A stretch of 38,122 bases of DNA from an uncultured Acidobacteriota bacterium (GTDB taxonomy: Bacteria; Acidobacteriota; Blastocatellia; Pyrinomonadales; Pyrinomonadaceae). How positions within the stretch are numbered: the first letter of the stretch is position 1; every line of letters begins with the position of its first letter. The notes under the pieces are model-generated. The model had not been told where the DNA came from. It searched no databases and saw only the letters and a program-made list of their open reading frames with translations. The translations under genes were made by a program, and so were the position numbers. The DNA lies in NCBI GenBank assembly GCA_937859595.1, contig CALMAH010000044.1, forward strand, positions 1-38,122, read 5' to 3'. This document shows positions 24,374 through 34,204 of the stretch, piece by piece.

Positions 24374-26176
24374 ATGTCAACACAGCCAAAAATGAAAAAG
24401 GCGATTGAAGCGGGTTCGGTTTCTGCGGATGGCAATTCGCCGCAGGCAGTACAACCGGACTATAAACTGATCCTTTGGAAGGATCTTCAGGTATCCCCGA
24501 CAAACCCCCGGCGGAGGATAAACGAGCAGACGATCGAGTCGCTGGCGGACAGTCTCCGGACACAGGGCGTTCTGGAACCCCTGATCGTCCGCGAGAATGG
24601 GAAGAAGTACGAGATCGTCTGCGGCGAGCGGCGGTATCGGGCCGCGGAGGTCGCAAAAGTGACCGAGCTGCCCTGTCTTGTCCGCGAGTTGTCGGACGAA
24701 GAGGTGCTCGATATCCAGATTCACGAGAATCTGCATCGCGAGGACGTTCACCCGATGGATGAGGCATACGGCTATCAGTTCCTAAAAGAGAGGCTGAGCT
24801 GCGATGTCAGAGAGCTTGCCCTCAGGGTTGGGAAGTCGGAAGGCTATGTTCTCAATCGCCTAAAGCTCAACCTGCTGATCAGGGAAGCACAAAAGGACAT
24901 CGACGACGCGCATCTCCCATTGACCTATGCACTCGAAATAGCAAAGTACACTCCGGAGATCCAGAAATACATCTACTCTGAGGTGTACAAGAAAGAAGGG
25001 AAATATCAAAAAGACAACTATGTCTATATTCCCATCAAAGGACAGACGGTGCCATGGAAGTCGTTTATCGAGTGGATAAATACCAATATCCACCACCTGC
25101 TTTCCAAAGCCCCGTTTGACACTAAGGCCGTCAACCTCCGTCCCGATGGCCTTGCGTGCGTAAATTGCCCGGAACGGACGGGGGCGGCGGTCAGCCTCTT
25201 CGAGCCGAACCAGATCGGCAAGAAGGATGCTTGCCTGAATCCCGCCTGCTATTTCAGCAAGGCCCAAAACCACATCGAGATCCGTCGTCGTGAACTTGCC
25301 GCATTAGCCAATGTCGAGCCGTCGCATGTCCCCATTGTCAGGAGCTTTTATTACTCGGACGGAGAGGACTTCCTCGGCAGCGAATCAGCAAGGGTGATCA
25401 GCGGTGCAAAACACGGCGGAAGCGCCAGGAATTGCAAACATGCCGTAAGCGGGATCGATATAGAGGCGGACAACTATGGTCAGACCGTTCAGGTCTGTCT
25501 AAAGTCGAGCGGCTGCGGGGTTCACTGGCGTGATTCAAAAAGCTCGTCAGATGCCAATTCCGACGAGGCGAGATCGGCGGAGGATAACGCCGAGCGTCTG
25601 GAAACCCATCGTGCCAGACGCGAGGAGATCTGGAATGCGAAGGTTGCCGAGGCTGTCCGCGTCCGCGTGTTCAAACAGGCCGCAGAAAGGTTCGAAAAGA
25701 AGTTCAAGATCACCGAGGTCGGATCCGATTTCCTGCCACAGCTTCTTGCCCGGTTCTGGCGGATGACCGCATCGGGTGACTCAAATAACCTGCACCGGGT
25801 AGTCAGATACCTCATGGGAGAGTGGCAGGCGGAACCGGGTAACGGCGACTTAGTCCATGTTCAGGACGGCCGGGCCGGGATCGAGTATTTCAGTAACTTA
25901 ATGCGGGGCATCCAGTTTCGTGTGCTGTTCCTGCTCATCCACGGTCACAAGGGAACGATCGGTCACGCCAATAACTATACGTCTCAAAAAGAAGTGAGAA
26001 AGCTTGCCGCTGAATTCGATGTTGATTATTCCCTTATCGACGCAGAAGTAAGGCTCGATCTTTGCACAAAGAAGCATAAAGAGACTCACCAGGTCTATCT
26101 CAATGCTGTCCGAGAAAAGAGCAATGATGCGAAAGTGCCCCGACCATTCTCCGAGAAATGGAAAGCCGGGGATTAG
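24374..26176 (+). CDS. ParB/RepB/Spo0J-family protein with an extended C-terminus
   Basis: ParB-family proteins bind centromere-like sites or act as CTP-dependent clamps in DNA partition. ATG 24374 is chosen; a GTG at 24362 is possible. The N-terminal ParB domain shows PTNPRRRINEQTIESLADSL, CGERRYRAAEV and ENLHREDVHPMDEA, followed by a helix-turn-helix (VRELALRVGKSEGYVLNRLKL). A Cys-containing central segment (CVNCPERTG, CLNPACYF) may bind metal. At 600 residues it is about twice the usual ParB length. No ParA is in the window. The family's antirestriction and regulatory variants remain an alternative. Confidence 0.8.
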   Translation: MSTQPKMKKAIEAGSVSADGNSPQAVQPDYKLILWKDLQVSPTNPRRRINEQTIESLADSLRTQGVLEPLIVRENGKKYEIVCGERRYRAAEVAKVTELPCLVRELSDEEVLDIQIHENLHREDVHPMDEAYGYQFLKERLSCDVRELALRVGKSEGYVLNRLKLNLLIREAQKDIDDAHLPLTYALEIAKYTPEIQKYIYSEVYKKEGKYQKDNYVYIPIKGQTVPWKSFIEWINTNIHHLLSKAPFDTKAVNLRPDGLACVNCPERTGAAVSLFEPNQIGKKDACLNPACYFSKAQNHIEIRRRELAALANVEPSHVPIVRSFYYSDGEDFLGSESARVISGAKHGGSARNCKHAVSGIDIEADNYGQTVQVCLKSSGCGVHWRDSKSSSDANSDEARSAEDNAERLETHRARREEIWNAKVAEAVRVRVFKQAAERFEKKFKITEVGSDFLPQLLARFWRMTASGDSNNLHRVVRYLMGEWQAEPGNGDLVHVQDGRAGIEYFSNLMRGIQFRVLFLLIHGHKGTIGHANNYTSQKEVRKLAAEFDVDYSLIDAEVRLDLCTKKHKETHQVYLNAVREKSNDAKVPRPFSEKWKAGD

Positions 26177-26272
26177 TCGTCTTCAAACCTTGCGTTGTCC
26201 GGTAACCGGTCAATGCAGTGCCGACCCAAAAAACAAACACAATCAAAACAAACAATCAGGAGGATTAAATAA

Positions 26273-27367
26273 ATGAACGATGCTGGTTCAACGCTCGTCG
26301 CCCACTGCGGCGCGCGAAAAGTAACACGTGAGGAACTGAAAGAGATCCCGGTGCCGGAAGGCACCAGGACCCATCAGCCCCTTTCGCATTATGAGATCGT
26401 CGACGTACTGGATGAAGCCCTTTCGTTCCGGCACCTAGAAGTTAAACGTGACGAATACGCCGTCTCGGGTGACGGGATGAAGATGTTCGGCGTGATGGAT
26501 CTGAGTTTTGGATTCGAGGGCGCAAATTTTTCTATAGGCCTTCGCAACTCGAATGACAAATCGATGCGTCTGGCACTGACTGCCGGGTACCGCGTGTTTG
26601 TCTGCGACAACATGGCCTTTTCGGGAGACTTTACGCCTTTGCTCCAGAAACATACCCGGAGTCTTGCGCTGCGGGATTCGATCTCGATCGCAGTCGACCG
26701 TATCTGCAGGAGCTTTAACGCGACCGAGATGCAGGTCAGGGCGATGCGGGAGTTCGGATTGACGGACAATGATGCAAAGCTTCTTATCTATCGCGTGTTC
26801 ATGGAACGGGCGATCCGTGGCGTGCCCCGGAGCCTGATGCCGGTTGTTCATGAGCACTATTTCAAACCGGCCCATGAAGACTTTGCTCCGCGAAACCTCT
26901 GGTCGATCTCAAATGCCTTTACCTCGGCGTTCAAGAAACTGACACCGGTAACCCAGTTTGAGGCGACCGCACGATTCGGCTCGTTTCTGACCGGATTTCA
27001 GGAAGACATGAAGCAAAGATCTGAAGAAGGGCAAGTCGCTCTTTCACGGGATATAGTTGTTCCCTTTACTGCGGACCGGACCGATTTATCCTCGGTGGCT
27101 AATAGGGAAGACCCGGATGAATCAGTCGGGAGTCGTGCCTTGGAAGATTGGAGCTCAAACGAAGTCAGGGCAATGATTCGACCTCCCGATGATGCCGAAC
27201 AGGAGCTGGCAAAACTCGTCGGTCCCGAAACCGGCTCGGAGAACGGTTCGTATGAGGGGACATCCGACGAATCTGAACCCGACTCAGATATCGATGGATG
27301 GGAACATATGCGGGATGATCTGATCGAAGAACAGGAGGAGGAATATAAAGAGATGGCTGCTGCATGA
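26273..27367 (+). CDS. DUF932-type (phage/plasmid-like) protein
   Basis: The protein resembles the DUF932 group common on plasmids and phages near ParB and defence genes: FEGANFSIGLRNSNDKSMRLALTAGY, the FVCDNMAFSGDF segment, and later helical parts. The last 90 residues are strongly acidic and low in complexity. GGAGG lies well placed before the ATG, and a terminator follows. Its biochemical role is unknown. Confidence 0.7.
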   Translation: MNDAGSTLVAHCGARKVTREELKEIPVPEGTRTHQPLSHYEIVDVLDEALSFRHLEVKRDEYAVSGDGMKMFGVMDLSFGFEGANFSIGLRNSNDKSMRLALTAGYRVFVCDNMAFSGDFTPLLQKHTRSLALRDSISIAVDRICRSFNATEMQVRAMREFGLTDNDAKLLIYRVFMERAIRGVPRSLMPVVHEHYFKPAHEDFAPRNLWSISNAFTSAFKKLTPVTQFEATARFGSFLTGFQEDMKQRSEEGQVALSRDIVVPFTADRTDLSSVANREDPDESVGSRALEDWSSNEVRAMIRPPDDAEQELAKLVGPETGSENGSYEGTSDESEPDSDIDGWEHMRDDLIEEQEEEYKEMAAA

Positions 27368-27410
27368 GGCTTCTCATCAGCATCGATCTTAAACTCAAAC
27401 AAACACTTGC

Positions 27411-27439
27411 GGAAGTATCAAATGGTACTTCCTTTTTTT
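27411..27439 (+). terminator. Intrinsic terminator after the DUF932 gene
   Basis: GGAAGTATC and GGTACTTCC form a nine-pair stem (one G-T wobble) with an AAAT loop, followed by seven T (27433-27439). It closes the transfer and maintenance operon. Confidence 0.8.
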
Positions 27440-27544
27440 GCGACAAAAAGATCCAGAAGTCTCTACTGCAGCGACCGCTTTGAAGGAACAAAATCCAAAT
27501 ATGACTTTAAATTGACGTATGGTTCATAAATTTAGTCATCTTTT

Positions 27545-27584
27545 AACGAGCCTGAACGAGCCTGAACGAGCCTGAACGAGCCTG
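27545..27584 (+). repeat. Four tandem 10-bp repeats (AACGAGCCTG)
   Basis: Four perfect, contiguous copies of AACGAGCCTG lie between the DUF932 terminator and the gene at 27746. TTGACG occurs at 27512-27517. A second four-copy array of a related 10-mer lies at 34794-34833; the shared core is AACGAGC. The remainder of 27440-27745 shows nothing else notable. Confidence 0.85.
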
Positions 27585-27745
27585 AAGGAAATGTCCTAAA
27601 AACCTAATTTGTAGTGCCATGTAATTGGCTTTAGCAGACTCGAATACGGCTTTGAGTTCCTGCGTTGAGCATCTCCACGAAGATCTTCCCGCAAGTTGCC
27701 AGTCGATAAATTGAAAAACGCTGAACGTCCCGCATGGGGTGAAAT

Positions 27746-28174
27746 ATGTCCAAAAATAAGAAAGGCAGCAAGCAATTGTCCGGATCGGTCGTTAAGACCG
27801 ATCGATCTGCAAATCCGGATTTAGATGTAAGGGCGCTTGATCCATCGCCTCCGGGGACGCACAACCGCGCGACTCGTATCACAAGGTTCATCCGGGAAAG
27901 GCTCTGGCTGATTCCGGTGATCGGTTTGCTTGCGGTTGGGGCATTTGGCAGCGTAATGAAGTGCATGCAGGACTAGGCCCGGACGCAAAACCGTCTGCCC
28001 GCAAAGCACCGTTCGCTGCTTTCATCGATCAATCCCTTTGTCGCGGCACCGCTGTCCCCGCCGACGCCGCAGCTTGCGAAGGAATATATCTATGCCGGGT
28101 CGCGGCTTTTGGCCGTGGACGAGGCAAATGCGAACGCGGCGCCACCGCCGTCGCCTTCACCGAGAAGGGTCTAA
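27746..28174 (+). pseudogene. Truncated secreted/RHS-like protein gene with an in-frame amber codon
   Basis: Codons 1-76 encode a basic N-terminus and one membrane segment (LWLIPVIGLLAVGAFGSV) and end at TAG 27974-27976. The same frame continues for 65 codons: ARTQNRLPAKHRSLLSSINPF and then PQLAKEYIYAGSRLLAVDEA, stopping at 28172-28174. The YIYAGSRLLAVDEANA segment is one I associate with large acidobacterial RHS or repeat proteins, where it continues much further. So this appears to be the front of such a gene, broken by an amber codon and a 3' deletion. A genuine 76-residue gene is less likely. Confidence 0.55.
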
Positions 28175-28201
28175 GATTGACAAGGATCTAAGAAAGGAAT
28201 A

Positions 28202-28453
28202 TTGTGGTTGAGTCTCAGCCAAACTCAACTTACAAAAAAAGTTTATATGTGTCTTCCCCCACACCGCATTCTATCCCGACCTCACGTCGCCGAGAACGAA
28301 GATTTATCACTCAACTTCTGCTTGGATCCAACTGAACTCCTAACGACGCAAAGAACGCGTGCGCCCGTTATCGCATACTTCGGAGATCAACTCTCTGAAG
28401 CGATTTATTTGTCCGATACGTTCACGTCTTGGCAGAATTTTCTAATCACATAA
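28202..28453 (+). CDS. Possible small protein of uncertain reality
   Basis: A TTG-started frame of 83 codons; an ATG at 28253 would give a shorter form. Its second half (LDPTELLTTQRTRAPVIAYF and on to TSWQNFLIT) looks protein-like, and the stop lies 16 bases before the next gene. There is no ribosome site and no family. It could be a gene remnant. Confidence 0.3.
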   Translation: MWLSLSQTQLTKKVYMCLPPHRILSRPHVAENEDLSLNFCLDPTELLTTQRTRAPVIAYFGDQLSEAIYLSDTFTSWQNFLIT

Positions 28454-28469
28454 AGATCACGGAGCAACT

Positions 28470-28874
28470 ATGTCTATTACAAACGTTATCACGCCCGCAA
28501 CCAAGAAAAAGGGCTGCAAACCTTTCTTGTTAAAAGTAATGGTCTTTACCCCGGAAAGCGGGTACAAGTTCGATATCCACGTACAACTTATCTGCGGAGA
28601 CGAGAACGAGAAGACCTGGAAAATAATTTTCAATCTTCACAAGAAGATTGATGACGAGTTTGTTCATCTGGTCGGCATTGAGTTCCAAACAGGAAACGCC
28701 GAAGAGGATGCCGCCGTGGAGAAGATCAGTACTGATGGAATTAGTATCGCGCAGAATCGGATCTTTGGATCCGACGTCTACGAATCGGTCAAGCCGCTAG
28801 AAGACGGCCATGAACCATCCGATGCTGAACTGCAAGTGATCGATGGCAACATACGATCGGCTGTCCTAGCGTAA
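28470..28874 (+). CDS. Hypothetical protein, 134 aa
   Basis: Begins after GGAGC at suitable spacing. The protein is mixed beta/alpha: FLLKVMVFTPESGYKFDIHV and EKTWKIIFNLHKKIDDEFV look like strands of a small beta-sandwich, with an acidic C-terminal 40 residues. No recognised family. It lies 32 bases ahead of the Omp85-like gene on the same strand, so the two may be co-expressed. Confidence 0.55.
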   Translation: MSITNVITPATKKKGCKPFLLKVMVFTPESGYKFDIHVQLICGDENEKTWKIIFNLHKKIDDEFVHLVGIEFQTGNAEEDAAVEKISTDGISIAQNRIFGSDVYESVKPLEDGHEPSDAELQVIDGNIRSAVLA

Positions 28875-28906
28875 AGTTCTTTGATGGAACCCGTTGCTCT
28901 CCGAGC

Positions 28907-30712
28907 ATGATGAGAAACTATATGGAGAATCGTCGTAGCGGTTTGCACGCCGCCGTCAGGATATTCCTGCTGTTGATATCGATCGGCTGGTTGTCGGGGA
29001 ATTCCTCGGCACAGACCACATGTCGCGACGATATCCTTGCCAGCGATGGTTTCTCAATTCGTTCACTCGAGGTTAAGGGACGATGGGTTCCTTCTTTAAA
29101 AGAGTTGGGCCTAGATCAGTTCATCGGAGCCAAATTTTCACCGCAGGTAGTCTCAACTGCCCAGTCCAAAGTTTCTGAACTGATCTTGAATGAAGAGAGC
29201 AGGGCTTTGGAAACAAATCTGATCGGTGCGATTTCAGGGTTGCATATAACGTCTTGCGTGTCGGCGGATGAGGCACTAAAAGTCGTCGATATTACCATCC
29301 GGCCGAGATATATTCGACTAGATATCAGACGTCTTGGCAATAACACTCTTCCCATCCCAAGGACCCTAGCCGCGACCTTTTATAAGCATGTTCCCAAGCC
29401 TCTATTGACACTAAATCCGCTTGGCACGGCCGAATATGACCGGAAATATGGTTTTAGTCCTGGGGGGCGAATTACGACAGATCTTCTTCAACTCAACAAC
29501 ATTCTGTCTGGGAAGAATCTTTCGGAAAGCAAACATCGATTGGACTTTCAGGCGGGTGGTAAGAAGTCCTTGGGTGAGAAGTTTTACGATATTGACGCCT
29601 CACTGCGATTTTCGCGAGACACAAGCGTTCAATTGATGGAGGAGTTTTCAGTTGGAGCCGAATACTTGACCAAACTTACTCCGCGTGGAGAGGGGGATGT
29701 CCGTGAAAATTTGGTGAGGATCGGGGGCGGTGCCGAGATTCGAATAGGTGTAGGATCACTTGAGACGCTGAACCTTAAAGCAAACTACCGTCATTCCAGA
29801 ATCGATTTCAATAGAAGCGATGGCTCCTTTGGAGAACAACATTCAGAGAATGCAGTTGAGGCTAGAGCGTCACTAGATGGTAAACTCGCAAATGGCTTCG
29901 CTCGTTTTGCAGTTTGGATCGATGCGGTTAGCCCGTCGGAAAATATAGGTTCTTACGGACGGGCAGTTGCAAAACTGGGGTTCCATAAAGAATTTGGAAA
30001 AGGGCATCAAACGGTCGGCGTAGAGGTATTGCTCGGAGCCGGTAGTTCCTGGGGAAGAGTGCCAGAGTATGTACGATACTTTGGAGGAAACTCAGGCTCA
30101 ACGTTTCTATATGAAGATCCGCGGTCTCTGCTGACCGACATTCCGGACGGTCCTCTGATCCGAAGCTTTGGGAAGGCTCAGCTGAAGCCACAAGCTACGG
30201 ATGTTACTTCAATACGCGGGGGGACGTCGTTTTTTAGTTCGAGCGTCAACCTAACGATCCCATTGCCTAAATTATCAAGGCCCCTTGTTCCAGATATAAT
30301 TGTCGACCTGCCTAGCGGTGCGCAAATTCCTCTTCGTCGCCAGCTTGTCAATGTGACGAACAATACAGCTTTGTCGACCCTGGCAGTGCAATTCGAGAAA
30401 CAAGGACTATCACCAGAAGAGGCCGAAGAGAGAGCTCGAAAAATCGTCGATAATGAGATTAGACCAGTGATGAATTTTGTGGCTAACAAAGCGAACCTTT
30501 TTTCTCTAAAGCCAATGGTGATGCTTGATGCGGCCTCGTTGCGATCACCGGAAACACGTGGCGAGCGAACTCGAATCGGCTTGGGAGGCGGGCTTCAACT
30601 CACAATAGTTGTAGCGAAGTTTGAGATTGGATATATGAGCACCATTCGAAAGATATCAGGGGATCCGAAAGGGAATTTCATTTTTCGATTGGCATTCATG
30701 AACTTATTTTGA
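28907..30712 (+). CDS. Omp85/BamA-like outer-membrane beta-barrel protein
   Basis: Omp85 proteins insert or export proteins across the outer membrane. The N-terminus has a signal peptide (residues about 15-36, AVRIFLLLISIGWLSG, cleavage near SSAQT). A short region with POTRA-like beta-alpha character follows, then many alternating amphipathic strands. Near residues 385-425 the pattern YFGGNSG to PLIRSFG resembles the conserved Omp85 loop region. The chain ends in FRLAFMNLF, the terminal-phenylalanine signal of outer-membrane barrels. An insert of about 60 residues with EEAEERARKIV (about 510) is unusual. It precedes a membrane patatin gene, recalling patatin-Omp85 associations. Confidence 0.65.
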   Translation: MMRNYMENRRSGLHAAVRIFLLLISIGWLSGNSSAQTTCRDDILASDGFSIRSLEVKGRWVPSLKELGLDQFIGAKFSPQVVSTAQSKVSELILNEESRALETNLIGAISGLHITSCVSADEALKVVDITIRPRYIRLDIRRLGNNTLPIPRTLAATFYKHVPKPLLTLNPLGTAEYDRKYGFSPGGRITTDLLQLNNILSGKNLSESKHRLDFQAGGKKSLGEKFYDIDASLRFSRDTSVQLMEEFSVGAEYLTKLTPRGEGDVRENLVRIGGGAEIRIGVGSLETLNLKANYRHSRIDFNRSDGSFGEQHSENAVEARASLDGKLANGFARFAVWIDAVSPSENIGSYGRAVAKLGFHKEFGKGHQTVGVEVLLGAGSSWGRVPEYVRYFGGNSGSTFLYEDPRSLLTDIPDGPLIRSFGKAQLKPQATDVTSIRGGTSFFSSSVNLTIPLPKLSRPLVPDIIVDLPSGAQIPLRRQLVNVTNNTALSTLAVQFEKQGLSPEEAEERARKIVDNEIRPVMNFVANKANLFSLKPMVMLDAASLRSPETRGERTRIGLGGGLQLTIVVAKFEIGYMSTIRKISGDPKGNFIFRLAFMNLF

Positions 30713-31287
30713 ATCGACCAGGCTCTTCGTGATGCCGTTCGATGCAGTTTGAGCAAACCGAGGGTATCTGAGCCAATTCTACAAAAGAGTTTAACAAGGT
30801 TTCCGAAGTCCACATTACGGAGCAAATTGAGGTCGCTCGGCTTGCCAATTTAGGTGGAAAGTCGGGCGAGTATAATGGGTCTGAGCAATTCTAATCGATC
30901 TCCTTTGGAGTTTCAACGAATTCTGCGATCGGCGACAAAGTCCGCCAATATCGCGCAATCAGACAGGGGTTTTTAGTAACGGGCCGCAGACATTCACGAA
31001 GCCGTTGAGAGTTGACGCGAGCACTTCTCGATAGAGATTTCGTTTGCCCTCTGATGTTTAAGTTGTTCATCTACACCTTGATTTTCTGACGAAGAAGTAT
31101 ACTATCGTCGCAATCACGCACGGTGTCTCTTAAAAAGTGTTCGTGGAAAGCTTTTTACTCCAGCCTAATGTAAATCACACGGCTAACATCGCAAAGTTTT
31201 TTCCAGTTCGAATGCGTCTCGCTCTGAAAGTTGAAGTTGCCCTTTCGTGGACACGGAGATCGCCTGTGTCAGACGAATTCCAACATC
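30713..31287. other. Intergenic region without a recognisable gene
   Basis: Between the barrel gene and the patatin gene no frame has convincing protein character. CTCC-TTT-GGAG near 30902 is a small hairpin without a T-run, and TATACT near 31102 is a possible -10 without a clear -35. Nothing else was seen. Confidence 0.4.
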
Positions 31288-33513
31288 ATGAACTCAATCT
31301 ATAAAATTTTTCTCGCTCGCTGCCCAATTCTAGGGGGCCTGTTTCTGGTCCTGTTTCCGACAGTCGTAATCCTAAGCAATGGAGTAAGATTGGTATTCGG
31401 CGGACTCTTTGATTTGAGGGGGTTTTGGGGATTTTACTGGGCGACGTGTTTTGCGTACCTGTTTTCTTGGGCGATCATAATCATTTTACGGATAACGCTA
31501 ATGTATGGGCCTGAACGGGTTGGATTCACCCGTCCTAAGGTTGTGCGGCCCGTCGAGAAAGACCGCTCAGCTCAGATCCTGTTCTTAGTGGGTCTACTAT
31601 TGCCCATACCGTTTATTTATGCTTCGTTCTGGATCGCGGGTTGGAGAGGGATGCTGCCGTTGCTCGGTCTTCTCGCTGGTTTCGTAACGGCTCTAACGTT
31701 AGTCTTTCTGGCCGACATCGTCCAGCGTTTGTTCAATGCCTTCCACGGTGATCGCACCGACAGCGCGAAGCGGTTACTATTCCCATTCGACAATCCGGTG
31801 GCGAGTTGGGCTGAGAGGTCTCATTTGCTTCGACTTTTTGAAGGACGATGGGCAGCCGCTTTGGTTAACCGCCTCACCCGACTCGATCCTCGGTTCGGAC
31901 AGGGCTATCTGAAACGGAAGGAAGGCAATGTTCATATCTATCCTGGCCACTCCCTAGCGATCATCGTGCTCCTCGCCTACCTGGCTATTTACGTGTGCGG
32001 TATCTATTTCTGGAATAATCCTATCCTTGACAAATTTGGGTTACCGACAGATCTCGGCATCTCGACGCTGACATTTGTCTTTGTACTTGCGACGCTCCTG
32101 CTCTTTGCGCTCTCCTCGGTAGCGTTCTACTTCGATAGATACCGAGTACCGCCTCTATTAATCTTAATCCTCGTCGTTTGTTTTTCCGATCCTGATCACC
32201 GGTATGAAGCACTTCCGATCGCTGATGACAGAAGACCGACTCCTGAGGAAATTTTCCAGGACAGAGCTGGCGACCCGTTTATCATTTTAGTCTCTGCGAT
32301 CGGTGGCGGTATCCAGACCTCCGCATGGGCCACGGAAGTGCTGACGGGCCTTGACGAAGCATGTCAAAGGGAGGCCGTCGCTGACAACGGTTCATGTGCG
32401 GATCGAATCGCACTCATAAGTGGAGTTTCGGGCGGAAGCGTAGGAGCGATGTACTTTATGGAGAGGTACAGAAACAACGAAGTTGACCCTAAGGATTTAA
32501 TCGCACGAATAAAGCAGTACGCGTACAGGTCAAGCTTGGAGTTCGTAGGGAGTTCGATAGTGTTCGACGACTTGCCACGACAGATACCTACCGTTTCGAG
32601 AGGGTTGGAGATGGATCGTGGTCAACAGTTGGCTCGCGGATGGATCTACAACCAGCAGAGAATCGACGCGGATTCTGGCCGGCCAAAACCGGTAATGGTT
32701 GCTGGGGACGCGATGCTCTCGGATTGGCACCTCAAACCACAAGGAGATGAGGATATGGAGCCAGAAGATCGCGACAGAAAACGGCCGGCGTTCATCTTCG
32801 GCACAACGGTTGTAGAAACAGGTGAACGAATCCTGATCTCAACCGCAAAGCTGAACGCAGATACCTTAAAGCCGTATGCTGCAAGATCGCTGGACGACTT
32901 CGTCGGTGTTCCAACAGATCTGAAGATCGTTGATGCCGTCCGCTTGTCCGCAGCCTTCGCATTTGTTTCGCCCGCAGCACGGATGAAACGAAGCGAGAAA
33001 TTCGGAACCAACCAATCGAGCGACGCTTTCAACTATCACTTGGTGGACGGTGGGTATCACGACAATCCTGGCCTACTTGCCGTTCGGGATTTTGTCGCCG
33101 AAGGAATTAGCGGCTTGGGCGGCAAAAGGCCAAAAATAGCAGTTATTCAGATCGTCGGCGAAGAACCGGATGAGTCACCGACCCTTGAACGGAAACAACT
33201 GCTCGAACTAAATTGGTTCAAACAGCTCGCGGCTCCGCTCAATGTGTTTTGGAATGTAACATGGATCGTCCAATCGACCCGGACGGCGGCCGCTGAGAAG
33301 GAGATCGCCCAACTGGTCAAGGAGAACAGTGGATACGGAGAACAGGAGATCAAGTTCTTTAAGTTTCACTTTGAAAGTGAGAAAGGAGCCCCGCTTTCGT
33401 GGCATTTGACCGAGAGCGAACAGGAAGCGATTAGGATGAGTGCAACTTTGGCTTTCGCTGAAAATGGGACGGAATGGTCAAGGCTACGGGCATTTTTGAA
33501 GGGGTCTAGATGA
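31288..33513 (+). CDS. Membrane-anchored patatin-like phospholipase
   Basis: Patatins are Ser-Asp lipid acyl hydrolases. ATG 31288 is preferred over a TTG at 31231; the product has 741 residues. The first 280 contain about seven hydrophobic segments (for example FLVLFPTVVILSNGV, ILFLVGLLLPIPFIYASFWI, LAIIVLLAYLAIYVCGIYF), so the enzyme is anchored in the inner membrane. The patatin domain follows with the oxyanion GGGIQTSAW near residue 340, nucleophile S381 in GVSGGSVG and D587 in DGGYHDNPG. The catalytic pair is intact. The stop overlaps a short downstream frame (ATGA). A lipid-remodelling or membrane-damaging role is possible. Confidence 0.85.
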   Translation: MNSIYKIFLARCPILGGLFLVLFPTVVILSNGVRLVFGGLFDLRGFWGFYWATCFAYLFSWAIIIILRITLMYGPERVGFTRPKVVRPVEKDRSAQILFLVGLLLPIPFIYASFWIAGWRGMLPLLGLLAGFVTALTLVFLADIVQRLFNAFHGDRTDSAKRLLFPFDNPVASWAERSHLLRLFEGRWAAALVNRLTRLDPRFGQGYLKRKEGNVHIYPGHSLAIIVLLAYLAIYVCGIYFWNNPILDKFGLPTDLGISTLTFVFVLATLLLFALSSVAFYFDRYRVPPLLILILVVCFSDPDHRYEALPIADDRRPTPEEIFQDRAGDPFIILVSAIGGGIQTSAWATEVLTGLDEACQREAVADNGSCADRIALISGVSGGSVGAMYFMERYRNNEVDPKDLIARIKQYAYRSSLEFVGSSIVFDDLPRQIPTVSRGLEMDRGQQLARGWIYNQQRIDADSGRPKPVMVAGDAMLSDWHLKPQGDEDMEPEDRDRKRPAFIFGTTVVETGERILISTAKLNADTLKPYAARSLDDFVGVPTDLKIVDAVRLSAAFAFVSPAARMKRSEKFGTNQSSDAFNYHLVDGGYHDNPGLLAVRDFVAEGISGLGGKRPKIAVIQIVGEEPDESPTLERKQLLELNWFKQLAAPLNVFWNVTWIVQSTRTAAAEKEIAQLVKENSGYGEQEIKFFKFHFESEKGAPLSWHLTESEQEAIRMSATLAFAENGTEWSRLRAFLKGSR

Positions 33514-33680
33514 GACAGGTTATCGCCAGAATTCCAACCTCGGCCGCTAAATTAATCTTGATGCTCATACTTGGCATTCCGCTAATAGTTTTTGATACTA
33601 AGACGATTCACTCGGCGTTAGCTTTTGTTTGTCGTACGTATACACCTTGCCGTCGTTTGATACGACATATACGTAATTAG
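33510..33680 (+). pseudogene. Short membrane-peptide frame coupled to the patatin gene
   Basis: ATGA overlap with the patatin stop gives a 56-codon frame with a hydrophobic stretch (LILMLILGIPLIVF). The second half runs antisense through the nitrilase fossil and has no protein character. I read it as the start of a former downstream gene of the patatin operon, cut near 33600. Confidence 0.4.
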
Positions 33681-33962
33681 CGGGTTTATTTTTTCCTACG
33701 ATTTGCCGGCACGACCCGAACATCACCCATAAATCCAGTTTGGATGCGAGACCGACAATCTCGTCGGCCGCATCTTGCAATACCTGCCGATTCTCGGAAT
33801 TTCTCGCGGCAAAATCCGACCGACCTACCCAGATAAAGCGGTTTCCGGAAAATGGACTACGGCCCCATGAGCGTCAGCGGCCTTCGCCATTAGCCGCCGA
33901 ATGTATCTGGCATTACGGGCTACGGCTAGCGAGACAGGAAACTGGCAAGTAGCAATTTTAAT
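33598..33962 (-). pseudogene. Carbon-nitrogen hydrolase (nitrilase) fossil
   Basis: In one frame IKIATCQFPVSLAVARNARYI leads to AVVHFPETALSG, with the family's catalytic Glu, and a stop at 33825. Further pieces, FIWVGR and then DFAARNSENRQ to ADEIVGLASKLDLWVMFGS, lie in other frames. They end at KQKLTPSESS. At least two frameshifts, no start codon and a missing C-terminal half (including the catalytic Cys) show it is dead. Confidence 0.7.
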
Positions 33963-34204
33963 ATTCTTTATTATGCTATTGATCCTCCCCGGTCCAAAAC
34001 TGTTGACGATAGACTTTCCCCATCGCCTTCTTACCGCAAAGCCGACTAATCGAGGGAATCGAGTTGCGGGGCGTAAAAACAAGCGGCTGACATCTGGTGT
34101 AGATGGCTGGAGTTGCCACTGTATATACGCGCGTCTCAAAAGGGCGCCCATGCTGCATCTGCGGAAAGCCCGACTGGTGCAGTACGATCGCCACAGAGAC
34201 GATC

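Noticed and set aside
24372..24767. Long open frames antisense and out of frame to the parB-like gene
   Set aside because: Arg- and Ser-rich shadow frames in a GC-rich coding region, with no ribosome sites or motifs.
27545..27584. Tandem repeats considered as a CRISPR fragment
   Set aside because: Units are 10 bp, contiguous and without spacers, and no cas genes are present.
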